From contig NC_080418.1 in the NCBI RefSeq assembly GCF_029873635.1, positions 13,557,562 to 13,621,561 of the forward strand: a DNA stretch of 64,000 bases. The letters run 5' to 3'. This stretch comes from Malania oleifera. Taxonomy: Eukaryota > Streptophyta > Magnoliopsida > Santalales > Ximeniaceae. Position numbers and translations under genes: made by a program. Positions within the stretch are counted from its first letter, which is position 1. Every line of letters begins with the position of its first letter. This document shows positions 12,381 to 23,006 of this stretch, piece by piece. The notes beneath the pieces were generated by a model. The model made no database searches, was not told the origin of the DNA, and was given only the letters and a program-made list of their open reading frames with translations.

Positions 12381-12991
12381 CTCAATTCGCTGATCTAGAG
12401 ATGGAATTGGCTCAATCAGACAGCACCGTTGGATCCAGAACGGCCGAAAACCCTATAAATGGCTTAAGTCGCTCGAAAAACGGACCCAAAATGGCTTCAA
12501 AAAGCCCGGTCAAACTTTTAGTCAAATCTAGTCAACTTGGTCAACCCTGCTGACGTGGCACGTGGGGCCCACTTGATGGCGTGGCGTGGGTCTGGGGCTG
12601 ACGTGCGCGATGACGTGGCACTGACTCGCCCGCTTACTTGGCGCCACGTGGCGTTGGTGTGGAGCACTGACGTGGAGGGATCTGGCTGACGTGGACGCTA
12701 ACGTCAGCGTCTTCAACCTCCGAAACGCTCGCTGGACTTTCTTCGACGCGTGAGGATTTCTCCCGAACAGGTGTCGGGGCATGAGGGCGCGTGGCAGGGC
12801 GGAATTTTATGCCGGTTGCGCGTGTGGGCGCTTGCGGCTTCGTCCGAGCTCTATTTGAGCTCCGGTTACCTTCGTTGGATTCGTCTCGACAAGGAGAGAT
12901 TGATGGCAGCCTCAAAATCAAAATTTGAGCTATTGGACAGAGGCTCAAAATCCGAAATTTTTCTCAATCTGGCGATTTTACTCCGACCAAA
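12381..12991 (-). other. Copia 5' leader between primer site and gag
   Basis: Untranslated leader of the element, noticeably GC-rich compared with its surroundings (many TGACGTGGC and CACGTGG motifs around 12545-12700). No gene is supported; the short frames on either strand in this stretch have no recognisable domain. Confidence 0.6.
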
Positions 12992-13003
12992 GCTATGATA
13001 CCA
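12992..13003 (-). promoter_or_regulatory. Primer binding site, tRNA-iMet type (copia)
   Basis: Minus-strand TGGTATCATAGC, two bases inside the 5' LTR. It differs at one position from the TGGTATCAGAGC that pairs with the 3' end of plant initiator-Met tRNA, the usual copia primer. Confidence 0.85.
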
Positions 13004-13005
13004 AT

Positions 13006-13456
13006 TGTTGGGGAAATAAACCTGGAGCAACAATCACACACAAAGAAAAATACAAGCACATCCACAATGGAACACCGAATTTACGTGGTTCGGTCCAAAC
13101 TGACCTACGTCCACAGGAGCACACACCACTGCACTATAAACTGGGAGAAACAATACAAGGAGGAGCCACTGCACAACTCTCTCTCTCTCACCACAACTCT
13201 CTGCTCTCTGCACTCTCAGCACACTACACATACACTCTTCTGCAACCCACACACACCTCACAACTCACTACAACACATAGCAATATCACCACTCCACACA
13301 CACACGTATATATATACAAGAGGGAGCGGAGAGTTCAAAGAGGGTGGCTGCAGATTTCAACAAAATCTGCAGCGTAGGTGGCCGCCGGTCTTCATTGTCA
13401 AAGGTGGTGGCTGGGTTGGTGCGGCTGTCGGCGGCTCCACACCTGCAAATTCAACA
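13006..13456 (-). repeat. Copia 5' LTR (right copy) with promoter
   Basis: 451 bp, TGTTGGGG...TTCAACA in plus-strand reading. On the minus strand an alternating TA run at about 13307-13316 (preceded by ACAAGAGGG on the plus side) is a likely TATA box for the element's transcript, which would start near 13280 and run leftward. CA-rich and CT-rich simple sequence fills the middle. Confidence 0.92.
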
Positions 13457-15240
13457 CCACTAATCTCTCATACAAGAAACCCATCATCAAAGCACTCTTT
13501 AGCCAATTTTATTGAGTAGATTTGGAGATTGGGGAGCTCTCCTCCCATTAAACTTTCCAATCTACTAAAGCTCATAAGTACAAAATTTGGATCATCAATT
13601 ACTTTATCATTGTTTTGGGTAATAATATTTCAACAATCCTTAATTGTGCAATTCTTTTTCTTAAAAAAATTCTACTAGAGGATCGACTTGTTTAAGTTTA
13701 AACAAGTCTATTGACCCATAAAAGAAGAGCAAGGAGAGGGCCTCGTGAAAAACTTATAATCTTGTGAATATACAATTAAACAAGGCAGAAAAAAAAATAT
13801 GTTGGACAATGTGTAATGAATTAAGAAACTATTTAATGAGGCAAAAATAATTAATGAAGCACCTTAACTATTAGGCATATCTAGAATAAGAGGAAGGGAT
13901 TTGAAGATATAGGTTTGGGACAATTGGTTAAACTATTTTCAAATTGAGTTAACATGCTAGTTAAAGATTCTATGATAGTTTGGTCACTACAATTTAGAAA
14001 TGAGTTAGATAGATGTTGGTGAAACTATTGAGATGCTAAAACTTTAGAAGCAACATGCGCACATGTTCATAAATTATAGGGGCATAGGTTGGTTTGCTTA
14101 GCAACGAGTATTGTAGATGACTTGATGCTCAAGAATTCTAAAATGGGAAGGGTGACGCGAGTGTAGTTAAGCTTGATATAACTTATTATTAATTTATCCA
14201 ATTTTATGTTATTCATGACCATTGCTACTTTTTTGCATTTTTTTTAAAAATTAATATTTCATGCTTTACAGTTTTTCTTAATTCAAAGCATATGTAAAAA
14301 ATACAGCACTCTCATACTTAGACACATCCATTTAACTTTCTCCGGTGCATTCTTAAAAAGTAGAAGCAAGCAATATCCACACAATTATAGATTGCGAAAG
14401 AAAAAAAGTAAATCAATATTAGAATTTGACTAACTTTCTTAGTTTAAGTTTCTTTTCTTTTGACCTTTTCTCTTTGTGTCCAAACAATGCAAGAAGAACT
14501 TGACCTCCTTTCTTTTTTTACCCCCTTTTCTTTTGACCTTTATATTATCATTAATGTATATAGTTTTTGCACTATTGACCATTACCTTTGGCGTTTAAAC
14601 TTTTAAAAGTTAGGAGAGAGAGAGATGGGAGAGAGACCCCTCCATGATTGCAAATGGAAACATGTTCTAACAAGCGGCAATCATGGAAAACCCCTCTCCA
14701 CCCTCACTGCCTCTGTCAGGGAATTGCCCTATGCCATCATCAACCATCATCATCATGTTAAACTAAACTTGTTGTGCAGGTAGAATGCGTGGGATGGGCG
14801 CAATTGGACCATATGCATGCCTGCCTTGGCGGTAACCCTTTTTCTTTTTGGCCCTTCCCTCCATTTGAATTGAATTAGACTGCCAGAAACTTGGGGGCAG
14901 TGAAGGAAACAGAAGGGCAGAGAGGAGTGAGGAGGCCGTGCACATGGAGGGATGGTTCGAGATTTAACAGACGTGACAAGCCAGCAGCCATAGCCCTTTT
15001 GCCAGTTGTTTTAGTTAAGGTGCACACCCCTCTCCTTCATACCCACAGTTGGGTTAATCATTGTGTCTTGACCTTAGCCAGGCACCCTCCCAATTGCCAT
15101 GGATGTCCCATACTGTTCACCTTTGAGGTTTGGTTGGGAAAATCACTTGCTTCTTTTATTACATTGTTCCTCATATAAAAGCTTAAACTTATTGTAGAGA
15201 CCCTTTTCAATATACAAATTAAGTTGGGGAAGTAAATGGT
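13457..15240. other. Intergenic DNA, no gene recognised
   Basis: No supported frame. Contains pyrimidine-rich stretches (about 14440-14540) and a somewhat GC-richer patch at 14780-15130 whose frames have no recognisable domain. No transposon ends identified. Confidence 0.45.
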
Positions 15241-15902
15241 TTTTACATAAATTTTATATGCCCATTTAGGGTCATGACCCTTTTTTTTTTTTTTTTTTAA
15301 AGAGTGGCCATCGTCCTCAAAGGGCAGTTGCCAAAACCTATTAGACTCCCATTCCCCTTCTCTCTATACCCAACCTAGAACCATAGCGCAACACTTAGGT
15401 TCCCTCTAAAATTTGATGAAATTCTTCCATTGAGACTAATTGTATTGATTTTTTTTTTTGGATTACGCACCAAGTATTCACATGTACGTTTTTATATATT
15501 TAATATATCCATTTATGCTCATGACTTTTTTATTTTAAGGGTGGTCATCGAATTGTATCTTCAGTTTGGGGCAATGGCCAAAACCTATAAGCACCCTATT
15601 TCCCTCTTATTCATATCTTAGCCTAGCATCATAGTGCAACACTCAAGCCTCTTCTAAATTTTGATCAAATTCCTCCATTGGAATTAATTAAAAATGTTTC
15701 ATATATTTAATATGCCCATTTATGATCATGGCCCTTTTTTAAAAAAAAAGAAAAAAGAAAAAAGAGTGGTAAACTAGTCGAGTCCTCAAAGGGGCAACCC
15801 TCTGAACCTACAAGCTCTCCATTCCCCTCCTATCTCTACCCCAGTGCAATAGCGCAACGATCAAACCTCCTCTAAAATTTTGAAGAATTCTTCCATTTTT
15901 TT
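15241..15902 (+). repeat. Three tandem copies of a ~210-bp unit
   Basis: Copies run about 15241-15462, 15487-15690 and 15691-15902. Each has the same ordered landmarks: 'atatgcccattta.g.tcatg', a T or A run, 'gggtgg.catcg' or 'gagtggt', 'tcaaaggggca', 'aaaccta', 'cccattcccctc', 'tagtgcaacactcaa' and 'ctaaaattttgatgaaattcttccatt'. The copies are clearly diverged and contain indels, so the duplication is old. No coding frame runs through the units, so this looks like non-coding satellite-like DNA. Confidence 0.75.
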
Positions 15903-16109
15903 ATTTTTGTTTTTGACTTTTCAAATTAAGGTTCAACTCCCACAAAAAAAATTATAAATGAAGGGGGTTGGTTTGGTTATAGGATGGTTAGGTAGATTGA
16001 GCCATATTTGGTAAATTAACATATATAGACAAATAGAAAAGGACAAAAAAAAATTACAAGTTTCTTCCCTTGCACTTAGAGCATAGACTTCAGAATGATT
16101 TGGACAAAT

Positions 16110-16285
16110 GCAATACAAAATTCAAGAAGGTCACGTGTTCGATTCACCCTTAAGTCATTACATTGGTGAACTATCAGGGTGCGTCAATGGGTGGGCGACT
16201 TTCACCTCGCCCTACTCCTGAGTTTGGTGCCACACCATAATATCTAAAATGGTGCGATGGTGGCTGGAGTCCTGGATTATCAAAA
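16110..16285 (+). repeat. Possible SINE-derived segment
   Basis: A GTTCGATTC motif near 16137-16145 matches a pol III internal B box, as in tRNA-derived SINEs. About 110 bp downstream the wording 'gtttggtgccacaccata...ggtgcgatggtggctggagt' ends in an A-rich tail. A diverged copy of that downstream part occurs at 23335-23410. I cannot find a convincing A box, and no target duplication is clear, so this is tentative. Confidence 0.35.
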
Positions 16286-17399
16286 TAAAATACAAAATTC
16301 AAGAAAAACACTAATTATATGTTTGATTGAATTTGTATGAATTTGGATAAGACGTGATACAAAATTGTATTGAAATGTGTTCAAACCCACCAAATTTTGA
16401 ATTCAAGATCTAAAATTTATACTTTCAAACGCAATATAATAGTGCGAATGGTATCTTACCACCTCCATTAAAATTGTGCCATTTATGCATGTGAGAGTCA
16501 AAGTTTTCGTACAACACATTTTCAGTAGAGTGGGCAGATATGTTATGGCATGCAGTTTTTTCTAAAAAAAAATTATTTATTTTTATCAAATCCACACAAA
16601 TGCAAATTCAAGATGTGAAACCATTATTTAAGAATTAATAGGCCTTCTAGGAAATCAATACACACATGTTTGTGCACGCACATACATGAGTGTTCTTCAA
16701 ATTAAATGCTGAAAATATATTTTTATCATTTTTCAAGTGCATACGAAAATGGATAAACTAACAATAATGTTATATTTTTATAATTATTGAAAAAAATGAA
16801 GACAATTAAACACATCCTAGAGTTTTTTATATTTTCTATATTTTTGGTATATCTTAGGAAAATTTAAATTTTGTTTTTCCTCTATTAAAACTACAACAAT
16901 GAATTTTGCCTTATCCTAGAACATTCCCTATTTTTCCAAAAAAAAAAAAAAAACTACTGTTAATTACTTTCCAAATCTTTCAAATCTTTAAGTTTCTAAG
17001 AGCCTAGGATTTTCTCACATATGTGGATTTAAGGCTTTGTTTGCTTATCTTAAATTAAATTTATTATTAATACAGACTTTTTTTTTTTTTTTTTTAAAAG
17101 AAAATTTTAAGTATTCAAATGACACTTAAAATTTTCCATTTAAATTTTCATAAATAATTATTTCAAAAAGTCTAAAATCATATTGGATGTCGACATTTAT
17201 TAAATGAAAACGCATTGTCCGACAAATCTTTAAAGCAAGCATTTATCTTAACAATTTCACATGGATTGTTTGGAAGAACATTTGTTAAGATGCCATTATA
17301 ATCAATGTTCTTTCATTTAATAAATTGTTTAGCCCCAATGCAATAATTTCAATGCAACCAATTACAATAAATATTTCTTGAAATAATCATTAAGGGTAC

Positions 17400-17600
17400 G
17401 TTTGGCAAAAGAAAATAAAATGAAAACTTATTTTTTTTAATTTTGTTTCTTTATTAAATATTATCAAAAATAAAAGTTTATTTTAATATGACTAAAAATT
17501 TTAAAAATAAGATAATATCAAAAATTTATTTTAATAAGATTTGATATATTTTTTATTTTCTTTCTCATTTTTCTCGATAATCAAACATAAAATGAGAATT
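17400..17600. repeat. AT-rich MITE-like repeat
   Basis: Bounded by 'gtttggcaaaag' on the left and 'gataatcaaacata' on the right, which are imperfect inverted copies. The inside has 'ttattaaatattatcaaaaataaaagttta', the core seen repeatedly in the larger cluster at 22331-23006. No coding capacity. Confidence 0.5.
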
Positions 17601-17860
17601 CATTTATATATATTTTTTTAATTTTAAAAGAGACCGAAGTGTATTTCTTCAATCAATGAGCAAAAGTTTTACACAAAAAAAATTACAATTTTTTTTTTTT
17701 AAATTTATCATACGTATTAATATTTATTTTTACGTATTCTTTCATGAAAATTAAAATTTATAATTCGAATGTAAATAAAATATAATGTTAACTTATATTA
17801 ATTTTTTATATAAATTAATAAAATTTAAAATTTAAAACCCGAAATCCATACGTGATGAAG

Positions 17861-18715
17861 GAAAAAGCATGCTTCCCGGGGCTTAGAAATGGGTTGGGAC
17901 CGTTGGGTGCATGTTTGGGACAGGAGGCCGTGGCTGGGTGCGCGTGTGGCTCCAGATTTGCGTGGCCCGCTTACAGTTAAAGGCTTGCGCGGTATATGGA
18001 CCGCTGATTACGGGCTTTAATCAGGGCCCCACCACCTACGTTGGATCCCCCTCGGGTGGTTACTGCTTACTGTCCTTTAGTGGGCCGCCTCACCCCTACT
18101 ATGGGGCCCACCTGTTCACCACACCCTCCTTCCTTTTTAAAGTACTGGGTTTCGAGTCGGATCCACGACCCGTCTCGCGCCCCGTGGATCTCCATCTGGT
18201 CCCAAAAGTCCTCAATTCGCGACCGCCGGTTCCGCCACAGCTTCCGATACACGCAAAGCGGTTTTCCACTTTTTATTGGATCCGAGCCGGTCCTGCTCCG
18301 GCCCTTTTGTGCAGTTCTAGTTGTACCCTGTTTAAAGGCATTGCGGCCCTTGTCCCATTTTGCAAATCATGCCCCTAGCTTTAACGCTCGCTGCGGTTCA
18401 CAGCCGGGGGCAATTTTGTCAATTCGCCTCAGCGTAAGACAAAGCGTCGATGCGATGGTCGACTTTGATTGGGTGTCGAGGAAGAAAGTAGAAACAAACG
18501 GGCAATCTTTGAGAATCCAAAAAGGAAAAAAAAGGCATGAAATTGTGAGGAGACGCGTCGTGGGGGAGTGCAAGAAACGCTGCGTTGTCATTGGAAGGTA
18601 GTGACGCGTATAGGGAAGGCGAGTGGGGGGAGTACAGATATTTTGTTTGTCCCAAGGGGGCCATTAATGAGGAGTTGATATTACGAGGACTGCCACTGGC
18701 GCCCTCAGGCTCCTC
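17861..18715 (+). promoter_or_regulatory. GC-rich upstream region of the expansin gene
   Basis: Base composition changes sharply near 17870 from almost pure AT to GC- and CpG-rich and stays so up to the expansin gene. Open frames on both strands here are typical of GC-rich DNA and have no domain I recognise. I read it as a CpG-rich promoter region. Individual transcription-factor sites cannot be assigned with confidence. Confidence 0.5.
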
Positions 18716-18723
18716 TATAAGTA
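18716..18723 (+). promoter_or_regulatory. TATA box of the expansin gene
   Basis: TATAAGTA lies 110 bp upstream of the expansin ATG, in a GC-rich setting. Transcription would begin near 18745-18755 and give a 5' UTR of about 75 nt rich in CT. Confidence 0.7.
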
Positions 18724-18825
18724 GTCCACCCTCCCCCCTGCTTTCCTCCTCAACCCGAGCCCGTCTCTTTCTCTCTTGTTTCGCCGGCGATCGTTTTAGT
18801 TTTGCAGTTCGTCAGGAAAACAAAA

Positions 18826-20946
18826 ATGGCGGGTTTGATTGTGGTCTGCATTAGTGCGCTACTTGTGTTTTTGCTGTCCGGAGTTGAAGGGAGGATCCCC
18901 GGCGTGTACACCGGTGGCGAGTGGCAGAGTGCTCACGCCACCTTCTACGGTGGCAGCGACGCCTCCGGTACTATGGGTATGTCATTGAAACAAACTCTAT
19001 CAAGCTATTACCTGCTTAATTGTCCCACTTTTTTTTGCGGTGTGAAAAATTGCAGTAATGTGGTTTGGGTTGTAATGTGCTAAAATGGGTAAGCATTTTG
19101 GGGAAAACAAGAGATCTATGCCATTAATCTCACTCATGAATCCTTTTTTCTCGCCCATTCGCTGAAACTAGAAGACTTCACCTAATTTTAAGCTGCATTT
19201 TGCATTCCTGAAACATCAAACGTGTTATCATTGAAAAGGAAGCTACTCTCAAACTTCAACTCTTACATTATCACCACCACCGCAGATCTGATAGGTAAGC
19301 AGGCATTAGCAACATTAGCGCTAAATTTGTCTCTACTATGTACAGGAGGAGCATGCGGGTACGGGAATCTGTACAGCCAAGGGTACGGAGTGAACACGGC
19401 GGCGCTGAGCACAGCGCTGTTCAACAACGGGCTGAGCTGCGGGGCGTGCTTCGAGATAAAGTGCGCAAATGACCCGAGCTGGTGCCATTCCGGGAGCCCT
19501 TCCATCTTAGTGACGGCCACTAACTTCTGCCCCCCAAACTTTGCCCTTCCAAGCGACAACGGCGGCTGGTGCAACCCCCCTCGTGCCCACTTTGATCTGG
19601 CCATGCCCATGTTCCTTAAGATCGCCCAGTACCGCGCCGGCATCGTCCCCGTCTCTTTCCGCCGGTAAGATCGCTTTTTTCTCTCTGTAGTTGCTACCAT
19701 GCGTGGGTCTTTCAGTCTTTTGTCCGTCTTCAATCAGATTCTTTACTGCTTTTGTCAATTTGTTTGGCGGGGACAGCCGCTTTATATTCTTAGTTTTACG
19801 AGAATGCCCCCTCTGGTCTTTATTTACTATTATTTATTTAGAGTTATTTTACTAATTCACTCGTAGGACTGAAAAAACAATATGCCATTACTACGGGAAA
19901 TATTTCGACAGAAGTACATGGGTTATTTTTAATTATGAAAATGAAGGGTAAGTTTGGTATGTAACAAATGAAAGTAAATTTGAAATGTAAGTGGAAATAA
20001 TTTCTAGAAAAAAATAAAATGTCCTCCCTTAATTACCAAAATATCCTTCCCTCTCTCTAACAAACCGTTGGGTATTATTGGAATGTCGTCCCGTTATCTA
20101 CCCTCGTGGCTTCTACCCGTTAGTTAGTTGTAAGGTTAGGGGTGGGGGGGCGGCAGGCCCCGGGGCCACCACCATGTCCGAAGTGACAATGAACGAGCCT
20201 TTAGTTGATATGAGGGTGAGCAAACGTCGTCGTTTTGCTCGCTCCCGCTTAAGCGATGTGGTTTAGCACCATGCCACTTTGCTCATGCGCGTGGGCTCTC
20301 TTTATCGTGCCACCAGACTTTTCAGTAGAGGGGACTGTTCCTCTCTTTTTATGTGCCCGATCTATCCTCTGTCCGGGAGATCTGGGCCGTTCGTACCATC
20401 GAATCAGGAAATCTGGGGGAGCGCATCGTACGATGCGCATGTTGGGTTTTTTTCCATGTGGGTCAAACACTGTACGGGAGAGAGACCCACACGGTCCCCG
20501 ATGCTCAATGCTCATTCATCAATGTGAAAAAGGTCCCTGAAATTTTAGTTGGATGAGGCCCGCGTCGCAGGCTAACATAATCATAATTGCGGCGAAATAA
20601 CAAAACCGCCCTTACGGGTTTCGTTTTATTACGCAGGGTGCCTTGCCGGAAGCAGGGAGGGATCAGATTCACGATCAACGGTTTCCGTTACTTCAACCTG
20701 GTGCTGATCACCAACGTGGCGGGAGCAGGAGACGTAGTGAGCGCGAGTGTGAAGGGGTCCAAGACCGGGTGGATGGTGTTGAGCCGGAACTGGGGCCAGA
20801 ACTGGCAGTCAAACGCCGTGCTGGTGGGCCAATCGCTGTCGTTTCGGGTTATGGCCAGCGACCGCCGCCATTCGACGTCGTGGAACATCGTTCCGGCGAA
20901 CTGGGAGTTCGGACAAACCTTTACCGGGAAGAACTTCAGAGTCTGA
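18826..20946 (+). CDS. EXPA: Alpha-expansin (EXPA4/EXPA6-like), three exons
   Basis: Secreted, pH-dependent wall-loosening protein that slips cellulose-hemicellulose contacts without hydrolysis during cell growth. Exons are 18826-18976, 19346-19664 and 20637-20946. Both introns (369 and 972 bp) have GT...AG ends, and the joined frame gives 259 residues, the usual alpha-expansin size. Residues 1-22 are a hydrophobic signal peptide. Residues ~23-160 form the double-psi beta-barrel domain, with GACGYGN at 52-58, paired cysteines and the HFD motif at 132-134. The C-terminal cellulose-binding domain (CBM63) has the conserved Trp residues of GWM, NWGQNW, SWN and NWEFGQ and ends in FRV. The start follows a CAAAA context right after the TATA box and leader. 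There are no stops or frameshifts; exons 2 and 3 are GC-rich. It is probably functional. The exact subgroup is inferred from remembered Arabidopsis paralogues. Confidence 0.97.
18977..19345 (+). other. Expansin intron 1
   Basis: GTATGT donor and TGTACAG acceptor, phase 1 within the Gly codon of the TMGGACGYG stretch, an intron position commonly seen in alpha-expansin genes. AT-rich, no internal element seen. Confidence 0.93.
19665..20636 (+). other. Expansin intron 2, with an internal GC-rich block
   Basis: GTAAGA donor and TTACGCAG acceptor, splitting an Arg codon. The first third is AT-rich as expected, but 20130-20580 is GC- and CpG-rich, unlike a normal plant intron. Frames in that block have no recognisable protein domain. 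It may be an insertion or an intronic CpG island. Confidence 0.9.
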
Positions 20947-21290
20947 AGGATGGAGGGCCGCTGTCCTCCTGCATTTTTTAGTGTTGATTGGCATGGCAGG
21001 GAGGCGCCAATTTGAAATGTTTTTCGATTTTTTGGGTTTATTTTATGATTTTTGAGTTTTAAGTGGGGGTAATCGGGGAATGGGAAAGTTAAAAAAGGAA
21101 GAGTGGTAGGTAAAGATAAAGAGAAGGAAGAGTGGACTTTTTGACTTTGTGTTGAGACTGATGATGAGTGAGTGTGGGGGACTGTGCTGTGTGATTTTAA
21201 GAACAGTAAAAAAAAAAAGGAAGGAATTGTAGGGGTGGGAAAAGGGGCTGAGGCGGCTGCAGAAACATGTGGCCCGCAGCCAGCTTAATT
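20947..21290 (+). other. Expansin 3' UTR and downstream flank
   Basis: Sequence after the stop is T- and G-rich ('tttttcgattttttgggttta', 'gtgttgagactgatgatgagtg'), as in plant near-upstream polyadenylation elements. The exact cleavage site is not clear; candidates lie between about 21050 and 21220. Confidence 0.5.
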
Positions 21291-22330
21291 ATATATATAT
21301 ATAAAGTGTTTTATCATCACTTTTTAATGTATGTTTGGGTATTTTATTTTGTCTTGTTTAAATTTTTTAATTATTTTCTGAGGTGGTTAAATTTTTGTAA
21401 TTGCGATGTTTTATTTTTTCCCAGAAACATCTGTCAAGAAAGGTATCATGTTATTTGAAAACATCAATTTCCATGTCATTGAATTTTTAAGAGTGGGGAA
21501 AAAAATGAACACTTAAGAAGTTTTGTTTGGAATTTAAAAAATATTAAAAAAAAAGAAAATATCAAAAAAAATTAAATTTTATATTTAATTATTAAGAAAA
21601 GTGAAATAAAAAATATGCCAAGTTGCACATAAAATTTTATTTTTACACATCACTAATACTTTTTTTTTTTATGGTATCTAATAGAAGAGAAGAAATAAAT
21701 TTTTTTTTTTATTTACACGTACCTTTTTGGACTGCAAATGAGAAAGCCAAGGGAGGCTGAAGTTGAGCCATGTAGAATTGGGTAAATAAATTTGGAAACC
21801 CACAGTGACAGTGCCTGACTTTTGGGATGGCTAAAATTGTCAAATGGGGGCCCAATATCTCAAATAATAATAAATAATAATAATAATAATAAACCCTACT
21901 TGGGTCTGAGATAAATTAAGAAAGCAAAGTTGTTTTAAAATTTCCTTCCCTGAGCATTAGCATGTGATTACAAGAACAATGGTTTTTCATTACAAGAAAA
22001 CCTAAGTATTGAGGTAACAATGTGTAGTCAACATCCTAGAAATGGTGTGAATAGCTTTTGGAGGTGCACAAAAGAATTCTAATTTGGCTTTTATTACTAG
22101 AATATATAAAGTATGAACAAATAATCTTCAAACTAATTTTAAAAAAAAAAACACTATGTTAATCTAGTCTCAATGAAAGAGGATAAAAATTAGAAATCCT
22201 TTAATATCCTTACTCTATTAAAAATACTATTAATAAGCAACCTCCATTCTCATTCCATTAAGGCAATGTACCCTATAAAATAATTAGAAATGATCTCATA
22301 AACTATATTGGTCGATGCAAATCTTAAAAG
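21291..22330. other. AT-rich spacer
   Basis: No gene. Short TA run at 21291-21303 and an (AAT)n run near 21865-21892. No clear transposon ends. Confidence 0.45.
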
Positions 22331-23006
22331 TCTGTTTAGATAAGGATTTTATTTGGAAAAAAGTGAAGGGAAGGAAAATAAGGATGAAACTCATTTCTCC
22401 TTGTATTTTTCTTCTTTATTAAATACTATCAAAAATGAAAGTTTATTTGAATATGATTAAAAAAATTAGGAATAATTAAATATTAATGATGTGTAAAATC
22501 AAAATTAAAAAATAAAAAAATTATGAACAAATTTTGATTTCACTTCATTAATATTTAATTTTTTTTAATTTTTAGCCATGAAAATAAACTTTTATTTTTG
22601 ATAGTATTTAATAAATAAGGAAAATACAAAGTATCTAAGAAAGTGAGAAAGAAAATAAAAAATCTATGAACCAAATTTTGATTTTACATATCATTAATAT
22701 TTAATTATTCCTAATTTTTTTAGTCATATTAAAATAAATTTTCATTTTTGATAGTATTTAATAAAGAAGAAAAATACAAGGAGAAATGAGTTTCATCCTT
22801 ATTTTGGTTCATAGATTTTTTGTTTTCTTTCTCACTTTCTAAGATATCTTGTATTTTCCTTATTTATTAAATACTATCAAAAATAAAAGTTTATTTTCAT
22901 GGCTAAAAATTAAGAAAAATTAAATATTAATGACGTGAAATCAAAATTTGTTCATAATTTTTTTATTTTTTTATTTTCTTTTTTACTTTCTTAGATAACC
23001 AAACAT
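22331..23006. repeat. Composite AT-rich inverted-repeat (MITE-like) cluster
   Basis: Four ~130-150-bp arms in the order A (22380-22505), B (22533-22672), A' (22673-22800) and B' (22804-22960). A and A' are inverted copies, as are B and B', and A resembles B' in the same direction. All share the core 'ttaaatactatcaaaaat' or its complement. The outer ends, 'gtttagataagg' and 'gataaccaaacata', are roughly complementary. It would fold into a long branched hairpin. No coding capacity. Confidence 0.7.

Larger units (their letters stand above)
7942..13456 (-). mobile_element. Complete Ty1/copia retrotransposon (Tork/Tnt1-like), defective
   Basis: The element has two LTRs (7942-8404 and 13006-13456) and a perfect 5-bp target duplication CCACT at 7937-7941 and 13457-13461. 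It is read on the minus strand: the right LTR is the 5' LTR and the primer site lies just inside it. The order gag, protease, integrase, reverse transcriptase, RNase H is the copia order. The LTRs differ by about eight substitutions and three small indels over ~450 bp by my count, so insertion is recent. The coding region nonetheless carries five premature stops and one frameshift, so it cannot make a full polyprotein. Confidence 0.95.
15903..17860. other. AT-rich spacer with small dispersed repeats
   Basis: No gene. Holds a possible SINE-like segment (16110-16285), a segment at about 16318-16435 that resembles 42165-42297 ('aaattcaa.a.ctaaaat.cata..ttcaaa'), several A/T runs, and an AT-rich inverted-repeat-type segment at 17400-17600. 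Confidence 0.5.

Noticed and set aside
17911-18601. Two overlapping plus-strand frames of 155 and 186 codons upstream of the expansin
   Set aside because: They overlap in different frames in GC-rich DNA, have no domain, and lie in the likely promoter. Long frames are expected from the composition.
20249-20540. Overlapping frames on both strands in expansin intron 2
   Set aside because: No recognisable domain, multiple overlapping frames, and the flanking exons splice cleanly across the region.
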